Source of the DNA: an uncultured Candidatus Saccharibacteria bacterium
GTDB taxonomy: Bacteria > Patescibacteriota > Saccharimonadia > Saccharimonadales > Saccharimonadaceae
Direction: 5' to 3'
Assembly: GCA_934700415.1 (NCBI GenBank)
Contig: CAKUXN010000030.1
Span: forward strand, 1-6,779
DNA: 6,779 nt
Positions 1 to 5,277 of the stretch are shown here, piece by piece; position 1 is the first letter of the stretch; the number at the start of each line of letters is the position of its first letter. Made by a program: the position numbers and the translations under genes. The notes under the pieces are model-generated. The model was not told the DNA's origin and searched no databases. It saw only the letters and a list, made by a program, of their open reading frames with translations.

Positions 1-399
1 GCATGGTGAGCAAACTTCTAAGTCTGGTATTTGTCGAAGAATGCCCACGTCGTCAATGCAAAAATGCGAATACCCATCAAAGCCATACGCAAACCCTCCT
101 CCAGCGCCTATAAATGTTACTGGTAGGTTGTGAAAACAAACATCTTCACGAATTTGCTCGAAACATTTGCCGGCCAGGAATTTTGATATCGAATAGATAA
201 ATACACGGCGTCCTGCCAAGGCTAGCCCAGCAGCAATCCCGACCATAGAATTCTCTGCGATACCGATATTAATAAAATTATCTGGAAACCGTTCTCGAAG
301 ATGATCGAAAACCGAATATCCCAAATCTGCAGATATCACCACAATACTACGATCCTTCTCGATGGCTTGCTCTAGGCATCTTGCGATAGTATTTCTCAT
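1..399 (-). CDS. Transketolase C-terminal subunit (split transketolase), 3' end outside window
   Basis: The first 133 codons are visible and remain open to the left edge; a complete subunit of this kind is usually about 300 residues, so over half is missing. This is the pyrimidine-binding half of a split transketolase, which with its partner transfers a two-carbon ketol unit between sugar phosphates using thiamine diphosphate, in the cytoplasm. The motif GIAENSMVGIAAGLALAG (residues 46-63) is the family signature; E49 matches the glutamate that activates the cofactor's aminopyrimidine. SADLG (23-27) and the glycine-rich GAGGGFAYGFDGYSH region (about 97-111), followed by DDVGILRQIPDLEV, also match. 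Its ATG overlaps the TGA of the N-terminal subunit gene (ATGA), and a strong AAAGGAG site five bases upstream fixes the start. DXS or a 2-oxo-acid dehydrogenase beta subunit is less likely because the preceding partner is a transketolase N-terminal half. The sugar substrate is unknown. Confidence 0.93.
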   Translation of the reverse strand, partial: MRNTIARCLEQAIEKDRSIVVISADLGYSVFDHLRERFPDNFINIGIAENSMVGIAAGLALAGRRVFIYSISKFLAGKCFEQIREDVCFHNLPVTFIGAGGGFAYGFDGYSHFCIDDVGILRQIPDLEVCSPC

Positions 400-1166
400 G
401 AAAGCTCCTTTAGCGCCGTTTTAAGCTGGGTATCATCTGGGCTCTTATAATGCCATTCGAAACGGTTCTCCATAAATGATACTCCTTTACCCTTAATGGT
501 CGTAGCAATAATAACCTTTGCACAGTCTATGTCTTGGGAATCCGAAAAAGCTTTTCTTATCTCCGCGTAGTCGTGTCCGTTAATTTCGGTCACATGGAAA
601 TTGAGTGCTGCAAACATCTTCGCAACCATGTTGCTCGGAAACAGCTGTTCGCTCGAATCAGAATAACCTTGATACTTATTACTATCAACCACGATTGTAA
701 GATTCTTTAACTTGAGTCGGGAAGCGATAATAGCAGACTCCCAAACCGAGCCCTCTTGGCACTCCCCATCTCCCATAATGCAATAAACACGCTCCGTTGG
801 CTCCGCCATTGCTAGACCAATTGAAATAGCCAAGCCGTGCCCAAGCGAGCCAGTGGAGACATCGATTCTGGCAACACGAATGCTAGGGTGTTCTATCAAC
901 TCGCTACCATTGACTCGATATGAATTAAACTGTTCTTGGTTAATAACCCCCAGATCATGAAGTGCAGCGTAGAGCCCCAAAACCGCATGACCTTTGCTCA
1001 ATACGAATTTGTCTTCCGCGCGCAGGAGTCCCGAATAATAGATATATACAAGAATATCCATCATTGAGAATATACTGCCAATATGCGAAGCGGATGTATC
1101 GTGCGACACCTGCAGGCAAATTTTGCGCAAGAAGCTCGCCTTTTTTAATAATTCTTCATCATTCAT
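396..1166 (-). CDS. Transketolase N-terminal (thiamine diphosphate-binding) subunit
   Basis: This 256-residue protein is the diphosphate-binding half of a split transketolase and should act as a heterotetramer or heterodimer with the adjacent C-terminal subunit. Visible landmarks are SHIG (27-30), SKGHA (57-61), TGSLGHGL (105-112), and the thiamine diphosphate/metal motif starting at GDG (132-134) and closing at N163 in DSNKYQ. The C-terminal TIKGKGVSFMEN stretch followed by WHYKSPDD is typical of the stand-alone subunit. The length fits the usual 260-280 residues. The ATG overlaps the stop of the nucleotidyltransferase gene by four bases (ATGA). The nearest AAGG is about 13 bases upstream, so translation probably relies on coupling. 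Placement next to sugar-nucleotide genes suggests a dedicated role in making an unusual sugar rather than the central pentose phosphate pathway; that part is inference. Confidence 0.95.
   Translation of the reverse strand: MNDEELLKKASFLRKICLQVSHDTSASHIGSIFSMMDILVYIYYSGLLRAEDKFVLSKGHAVLGLYAALHDLGVINQEQFNSYRVNGSELIEHPSIRVARIDVSTGSLGHGLAISIGLAMAEPTERVYCIMGDGECQEGSVWESAIIASRLKLKNLTIVVDSNKYQGYSDSSEQLFPSNMVAKMFAALNFHVTEINGHDYAEIRKAFSDSQDIDCAKVIIATTIKGKGVSFMENRFEWHYKSPDDTQLKTALKELS
405..411 (-). promoter_or_regulatory. Ribosome binding site of transketolase C-terminal subunit
   Basis: AAAGGAG on the minus strand lies five bases before the ATG at 399, inside the end of the upstream gene. It is a near-consensus Shine-Dalgarno sequence. 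Together with the ATGA overlap it indicates independent loading or strong re-initiation on this cistron. Confidence 0.75.
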
Positions 1167-1915
1167 AGCTCAGTTATTGCCTTTTTATAACCTTCATATG
1201 TCCCGACATCATAGTATCTTCCGTTTTCAATCACGAAGCCGTGGATGATATTACCTTCCCTCATAAACTTATCAATTACGTCACCGAAAGACAGTTCTCT
1301 GATTTTATTTTTAGATAAATCATCGGCGACACTCAAAATAAATTCCGTAAAACTAGGCTCCCATATCGCAATTCCCCACATAAGTTTTGTAGATGTATCT
1401 TTTGGCTTATCTTCGTGATAAATAATCTCGTTTTTTTGATTAATATTAACCATTCCATATTTATACGACTCTGAAGTATGAAAAAGACCCAGTGATAATT
1501 GACTACCAGTAACTAAATGCTTCTCTAATAGCTGATCGAAACAATTCGTTGGTAATATGCATGTATCTGGCATACCAAAGAAAATACGATCTTCGCGATG
1601 ATTTTTTAGGGCAAGATTTATCGTTTTAACCATGGATGGTGTATGGTCGGTAATCAAGTAGGAGATATTTACCCCAAAATTTTTCCCATCCGAAAAACAA
1701 TCAGTAAAGGACTGAGCCTTTTTGGGTGTGGTCGGTATGATAATGTGTTCAACGCCGGCCAACTTCATAGCCTCAAATCCATATTGACTAACTATCTTTG
1801 GTCTAATCTCTCCATTTATTATTTGCTGCCCTAACGGTAATAATTCTTTTGCGCCCTTGAATGGATATAATCGTGTGCCACATCCCGCTGCAGGCATAAT
1901 ACCCAAATTATACAT
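1163..1915 (-). CDS. Sugar-1-phosphate nucleotidyltransferase (NDP-sugar pyrophosphorylase family)
   Basis: This 250-residue enzyme should join a sugar 1-phosphate to a nucleoside triphosphate, giving an NDP-sugar and pyrophosphate. The N-terminal loop AAGCGTRL (9-16) followed by AKELLPLG with K23 is the nucleotide-binding signature, in the KELLP version rather than the PKxLLP of RmlA. MPDT (115-118) supplies the probable metal-binding D117, EDKPKD (168-173) the sugar-phosphate lysine K170, and YYDVGTYEGYKKAI (from 234) the C-terminal DVGT motif. The length is close to that of short RmlA/GalU-like enzymes, with no left-handed beta-helix or acyltransferase domain. The start has GGAAAGG eight bases upstream. 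The gene overlaps the epimerase gene before it by eight bases and the transketolase gene after it by four. Whether it uses UTP, dTTP, CTP or GTP, and which sugar, cannot be read from the sequence. Confidence 0.9.
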   Translation of the reverse strand: MYNLGIMPAAGCGTRLYPFKGAKELLPLGQQIINGEIRPKIVSQYGFEAMKLAGVEHIIIPTTPKKAQSFTDCFSDGKNFGVNISYLITDHTPSMVKTINLALKNHREDRIFFGMPDTCILPTNCFDQLLEKHLVTGSQLSLGLFHTSESYKYGMVNINQKNEIIYHEDKPKDTSTKLMWGIAIWEPSFTEFILSVADDLSKNKIRELSFGDVIDKFMREGNIIHGFVIENGRYYDVGTYEGYKKAITEL

Positions 1916-2942
1916 CCGCTTTACCTTTCCATATTAAATCTTCTGAAAGTTGCTCGGTATCCAATAAATAATCAATCTGTTTTAGGCGTGTATGTGTCCT
2001 ACGATCAAGAAAACTCTCGGTAAGCTGAATCTGTTTAAAGAAGTCTAACATTTTTTCAATCTCAGCATTGATATTTTTCTGATGCTTAACCCCAAGCTTA
2101 TTCAGTTTATCCGCATTAAGTCCATACGAACGTTTATCTGGATTATTGCGATTATATATTATTTTACATCCAGAAATATGAGAAATTTGTTTGGCAATAT
2201 CAAAAACTAAATAATTATTGCTATTATCTCCGTTATTAATAATAAGAAAATTGCCGCGCATATCAATGGGTAATTTTACTAAACTTATATAGGCATTACA
2301 GATATCTTCAACATGCGCAAAAGGCCTAATTGCGCACCCATTGCTAGTAAGTTCTATTATCCCTTTCGCAATTGCACTCCCGCACAAATAATTAACCACT
2401 AGGTCGAAACGGATATTTGGAGACAAGCCATAAACCGTCGCGTTTCTCGAGCAGATTGCGTGAAAACGCTCGTCGGTAATGGACTGGAGGAATTTTTCAT
2501 TGTCGCTTTTGCATTCTGCATAAGGAGTAAGTGGATTTAATGGGCTATCCTCACTAGCTTCTCCGTCCAGGAAGCCATAAACCGACGCCGACGATGAGTA
2601 CACGAACTCTCTAACACCAGCATTTTTACATTTTTTCATAAAAGCTTGCGCTGCCATGCGGTCGATGTCGTACTTCAACTTAGGATATTTTATACTAGTG
2701 GGGTCATTAAGATCTGACAAATAAAAGACGATGTCGAAACCAGAAAGATCAGTTTCAGCAACCTCTCGAATATCCTTTTTAATTATTTTTCGACCAAAAT
2801 CCTCTATGTATAGTCTCGAATCCGAATAAAACATAGAGTCAAGACCAACTACCTCACCGAAATATGAATCATTCTGGAGCTTCGGGTATAGTACACTCCC
2901 TATGTATCCGTCCGATCCGACAACCAATGTTCTCTTCACCAA
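1908..2942 (-). CDS. NAD-dependent nucleotide-sugar epimerase/dehydratase (extended SDR family)
   Basis: This 344-residue Rossmann-fold protein has an NAD-binding loop GSDGYIG (9-15) after a hydrophobic first strand. Its catalytic triad looks complete: SSSASVYG (116-123, S118 aligning with the GalE serine) and YAECK with Y141 and K145. RPFAHVEDICNAY (206-218) is the substrate-binding element seen in GalE/WcaG-like enzymes. The tail, with RTHTRLKQIDYLLDTEQL (315-332), is a C-terminal extension found in some clustered sugar SDRs. It should oxidise and epimerise or dehydrate the NDP-sugar made by the next gene's product. The start is uncertain. TTG at 2940-2942, used here, lies eight bases after AAAGGA; GTG at 2937-2939 would form a four-base GTGA overlap with the upstream stop and give 343 residues. 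There is no ATG in a suitable place. The exact reaction is not assignable. Confidence 0.9.
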   Translation of the reverse strand: MVKRTLVVGSDGYIGSVLYPKLQNDSYFGEVVGLDSMFYSDSRLYIEDFGRKIIKKDIREVAETDLSGFDIVFYLSDLNDPTSIKYPKLKYDIDRMAAQAFMKKCKNAGVREFVYSSSASVYGFLDGEASEDSPLNPLTPYAECKSDNEKFLQSITDERFHAICSRNATVYGLSPNIRFDLVVNYLCGSAIAKGIIELTSNGCAIRPFAHVEDICNAYISLVKLPIDMRGNFLIINNGDNSNNYLVFDIAKQISHISGCKIIYNRNNPDKRSYGLNADKLNKLGVKHQKNINAEIEKMLDFFKQIQLTESFLDRRTHTRLKQIDYLLDTEQLSEDLIWKGKADV

Positions 2943-4144
2943 GCTACAATTCCTTTCATTACGAATTCTTCGGTCATGATAGGAGTCTCCATTAACATAC
3001 TTTCAATCAACTGAGCTATTTCTTCGGACTGCCGTTGAGTAATATCTTCCGCAACTGAAACCTGCACGAATGCCGGGTCCGTTAATGGGCGATCTCGAAA
3101 AGTTGTAATAGCGACATTATTCCAAATCTTAAATTTTTCATAGATTTTTGCAGAAATCCTGGTTGCCATGACCCCATACATTTTTCCAGTGTTATCAATT
3201 GGGCTCTTCCCACTTACAGCTTCGATACTCATTGGGCGCATAGGCGTAATCAATCCGTTTTGGCGATTACCGCGTCCTACCACTCCAACATCACCAGTAT
3301 CGGCTACCGATCCAGTAACAGTAAGGTATGGAATACCGCTCACGTCTTGTGGGTTGAAATTTAGGGCAATATCCTCTCGCCCAGTCTTCTTGAAATAGTC
3401 TTCAATCTCAGATGATACTATACCAGTCAATCTCTTATACTCATTCATGTCGTGAACCAAAGAGGAAATGAATGGCATATTGACTGTAATTTCGATCTGA
3501 TTACCCATACGAACGCCAGATACTTTTATGTCAGATCCGGTATACGGATGCTGTTTTTTAAACTCTTTAGAATTCAACAGATGTTCCGTGTCGATTGTGG
3601 CCTGTTCGCATCGTGACAGTGGCGCAAAGCCCACGCATAAATTAACATCGTTTGAGACTCTACCTTCTTTTTGCATATCTGGCATCGCGTCAATTGTTTC
3701 TGGTTGATATCTCGGACGCTTTTTTGATGGTCCTTGATAATCACGAAGTTCATCCATGACTACCAAATCTTTTTCGACATCAAAATTAACCAATATGCCA
3801 GACAGCACTTCCTTAGCTGCATCTGTTATGATTTGGGTTACTGGAAATTCGACATCGCCAACGCGACGGGTGACTTTACCAGCAAATACTACACGGTATG
3901 GACTAACTAGCTTTCCGTGGCCTAAACCCATGTCTGCAGCTCCGCCCATTAGCATCACCTTATCAAAATAATGGTGCGGCAACTTACCGACCATTTCATA
4001 AACCTTTTTGGAATAATTGCGACTGGCTGCTTCAGCTATGGCGTCACAAAGAGTATCAGGATGGCCAATCCCTTTTCTTTCGACCGTCTCAAAGGGTGAA
4101 TCTTCTATTTTTACAGATTGATTTTGATTTATTGATATTCTCAT
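2936..4144 (-). CDS. Archaeal-type S-adenosylmethionine synthetase (methionine adenosyltransferase)
   Basis: This 402-residue protein makes AdoMet from methionine and ATP. It belongs to the archaeal-type AdoMet synthetase family (about 400 residues), not the ordinary bacterial MetK family. Diagnostic segments are ERKGIGHPD (22-30, H28) followed by TLCDAIAEA, GGAADMGLGHGK (67-78), VTGSVADTGDVGVVGRGNR (276-294), NGLITPMRP (296-304) and SIEAVSGKSP (306-315). The ATG has AGAAGGA six bases upstream and a promoter close behind, so it is the first gene of the operon. Its TGA overlaps the start of the epimerase gene. Sporadic bacterial copies of this family suggest horizontal acquisition. Here it may give local AdoMet for a methyltransferase or radical SAM enzyme beyond the left edge, or it may be the cell's only synthetase; the window cannot tell these apart. 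Family assignment is very secure; the pathway role is inferred. Confidence 0.95.
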   Translation of the reverse strand: MRISINQNQSVKIEDSPFETVERKGIGHPDTLCDAIAEAASRNYSKKVYEMVGKLPHHYFDKVMLMGGAADMGLGHGKLVSPYRVVFAGKVTRRVGDVEFPVTQIITDAAKEVLSGILVNFDVEKDLVVMDELRDYQGPSKKRPRYQPETIDAMPDMQKEGRVSNDVNLCVGFAPLSRCEQATIDTEHLLNSKEFKKQHPYTGSDIKVSGVRMGNQIEITVNMPFISSLVHDMNEYKRLTGIVSSEIEDYFKKTGREDIALNFNPQDVSGIPYLTVTGSVADTGDVGVVGRGNRQNGLITPMRPMSIEAVSGKSPIDNTGKMYGVMATRISAKIYEKFKIWNNVAITTFRDRPLTDPAFVQVSVAEDITQRQSEEIAQLIESMLMETPIMTEEFVMKGIVAW

Positions 4145-4150
4145 GGTTCA

Positions 4151-4157
4151 TCCTTCT
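4151..4157 (-). promoter_or_regulatory. Ribosome binding site of AdoMet synthetase gene
   Basis: AGAAGGA on the minus strand lies six bases before the ATG at 4144. It confirms this start for the first gene of the operon. Confidence 0.7.
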
Positions 4158-4171
4158 TTTATTATATATAA

Positions 4172-4198
4172 ATTATATCACCTCTTTGCAAACGGCAA
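4172..4198 (-). promoter_or_regulatory. Probable sigma70-type promoter of the AdoMet synthetase/sugar operon
   Basis: On the minus strand a perfect TATAAT (4172-4177) is preceded by TGA, giving a TG-extended -10 element (TGnTATAAT). The -35 is weak: TTGCCG at 4193-4198 with a 15-base spacer, or TTTGCC with 16. An extended -10 commonly compensates for a poor -35. Transcription should begin about 7 bases beyond the -10, leaving a short leader of roughly 20 bases before the start codon, too short for a riboswitch. No other convincing promoter is seen inside the operon. Confidence 0.6.
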
Positions 4199-4201
4199 AG
4201 A
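4183..4201. promoter_or_regulatory. 19-base inverted repeat overlapping the -35 region (possible operator)
   Basis: Two perfect seven-base arms, TCTTTGC and GCAAAGA, flank a five-base centre. The repeat covers the predicted -35 region of the operon promoter, a position suited to a repressor or activator site. It also sits between the operon and the 5' boundary of the broken TOPRIM gene on the plus strand. Chance occurrence in AT-rich DNA cannot be excluded. Confidence 0.4.
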
Positions 4202-4213
4202 AAATATTTGTAA

Positions 4214-4618
4214 CGATTTTATCTATATGAGAGATTAGGTATTAGATCTGCTATTATTGTCGATTACGATAGTTTGCATAGCAAAGGCAAAAAGACTAGT
4301 GCAATCAGGAAATGTTTAGCGAGCCTTAATTATATAGACAGTGATTATAGGGATAATCTCCTTCAGAATGTTGTTACCGTGGATACTTTTTCCGACGATC
4401 TTAATAATAAAAAACGTGGCCTTTTTTGCGATGATTTAACTAATGAACAAAAAAATATTATCTCTACATTATTATGTAATTTAGGTAACATCGGGTTATT
4501 TGTTTGTCCGGTAGGAGAACTGGAGAATTGGGTTAATATGGGAAAAGTAAGAATGCTACACCAGAAATTATCTTCTCTAAATATAAATCTCGTTGCAACT
4601 CAACATATAAAGGATTAA
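4214..4618 (+). pseudogene. Truncated TOPRIM domain of an OLD-like AAA ATPase/nuclease (5'-deleted remnant)
   Basis: The frame opens just after a TAA at 4211-4213 and reads 134 residues to a TAA stop. Plausible domain sequence begins at once: ERLGIRSAIIVDYDSL (residues 6-21) resembles the TOPRIM beta-strand ending in a DxD motif, and FVCPVGELENWV further on resembles the conserved GELE-W segment near the C-terminus of OLD-like ATP-dependent nucleases. The only usable start, TTG at 4274, falls after the DxD motif, and there is no ribosome site or upstream in-frame ATG. The ATPase domain and the first part of TOPRIM (including its conserved glutamate) are missing. The remnant abuts the operon promoter head to head. 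Such ATPases are often involved in phage defence. I infer a deletion scar from a lost defence or mobile gene. A short functional protein starting at TTG is possible but less likely. Confidence 0.55.
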
Positions 4619-4759
4619 CCGATTTTATATTAAGAGTGTGTAACTATTTATGTAAGTAGTAATTTATAATTAAATATTTCGCCGTTTCATGTCAAGAAAA
4701 GATCCCACCCCTATTTTCTGCACAATAAATTTCAAAACCCGATTGTGTCCAAGTGGATG
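4619..4759. other. AT-rich intergenic stretch between convergent genes, no gene seen
   Basis: No open frame of interest occurs on either strand. A six-base inverted repeat (CACAAT at 4721-4726, ATTGTG at 4742-4747) with a 15-base loop lies just past the stop of the broken minus-strand gene, but no T-run follows, so it is at best a weak terminator. A separate promoter-like pair on the minus strand is listed on its own. Confidence 0.5.
4669..4695 (-). promoter_or_regulatory. Promoter-like pair facing the antisense side of the TOPRIM remnant
   Basis: A perfect -35 TTGACA (4690-4695) and TTTAAT (4669-4674, five of six matches to the -10) are separated by 15 bases, slightly short. A transcript would run antisense across the TOPRIM remnant toward the AdoMet synthetase gene about 520 bases away. 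In such AT-rich DNA this may be coincidence. Confidence 0.25.
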
Positions 4760-5226
4760 CTATCTATTGACTAAATTGTAGAATGTTTTGTTAGAATCGT
4801 TGCCGTAATGGTTAATATCTTCCGGCTCAGCCCAAAGCGAAAGCTTGTGGACGCGCCACTTCCCAATGAAGAACATCTGAACTACCGCGTCATTTACGTC
4901 GCGGTTATTTAGCGCGCGTGGAATGTATGCGAGGGAAAAGTAGTACCATTTGTCATATCTTCGGCGTCTAACCTCGCAAAAACGCGCTTACCGCGCCCAA
5001 AAAGGCGTACATCGAAGCGCTGTGCTAGTGTTTCTAGGGAATAGGTCTTTAATTCATGGATCGCGTCGCGGACGGGCGATTCCATTAGCTCCATGCGCTC
5101 GAACTTATCGTAATCGCGTGAATTAAATCTGCCGTTATGTTCGAGCATGAAGCTTTCAAGTTGCCGAGCGGTTACTGGTATTGGATCGCCGGGCTTAGTT
5201 TTCTTGAATGGGTGGCGTTTTGCCAT
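4760..5226 (-). pseudogene. Unrecognised 155-codon protein gene with a one-base frameshift
   Basis: I do not recognise the family. The frame from ATG at 5226 (AAGAGG four bases upstream) is interrupted by TAA at 4909-4911 after 105 codons. From about codon 90 the -1 frame is the better one: it reads YDKWYYFSLAYIPRALNNRD, then 45 more residues including GKWRVHKLSLWAEPEDINHYG, ending at TAG 4760-4762. Adding one T between 4956 and 4957 joins RVFARLDAED directly to YDKWYYFS, giving one 155-residue protein. The current frame's last 15 residues (from MTNGTTF) look arbitrary. The N-terminus is basic (MAKRHPFKKTKPG); there is no signal peptide or membrane segment. The junction GATATGAC is not a slippery heptamer, so a deletion mutation or a sequencing error is more likely than programmed frameshifting. 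It lies 51 bases after the membrane protein gene on the same strand and may be co-transcribed with it. Confidence 0.7.
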
Positions 5227-5277
5227 AGTACCTCTTTTTGGTTATAAGGTGCGCTCTAAGGAACGGTTTTGTGCAAC
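5227..5277 (-). other. Short spacer between membrane protein gene and frameshifted gene
   Basis: These 51 bases contain the AAGAGG ribosome site of the downstream gene and a TATAAC (-10-like) without a matching -35 at normal spacing. No terminator hairpin is visible, so read-through from the upstream gene is plausible. Confidence 0.4.

Noticed and set aside
962..1168. Plus-strand open frame of 68 codons
   Set aside because: It lies wholly antisense to the well-supported transketolase N-terminal gene and its translation has no recognisable protein character.
1643..1834. Plus-strand open frame of 63 codons
   Set aside because: Shadow of the nucleotidyltransferase gene on the other strand.
3168..3398. 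Plus-strand open frame of 76 codons
   Set aside because: Antisense to the conserved C-terminal half of the AdoMet synthetase.
3756..3971. Plus-strand open frame of 71 codons
   Set aside because: Antisense to the N-terminal part of the AdoMet synthetase; low-complexity S/T/P-rich translation typical of a shadow.
4145..4171. Possible SAM riboswitch ahead of the AdoMet synthetase gene
   Set aside because: The leader between the predicted start of transcription and the ATG is only about 20 bases, far too short for any known SAM-sensing fold.
4721..4747. CACAAT/ATTGTG inverted repeat as an intrinsic terminator
   Set aside because: The stem is only six AT-rich base pairs with a 15-base loop and no following T-run.
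4767..4797. Promoter-like TTGACT and TAGAAT on the plus strand
   Set aside because: The spacing is 19 bases, it falls inside the coding end of the frameshifted gene, and no plus-strand gene lies downstream.
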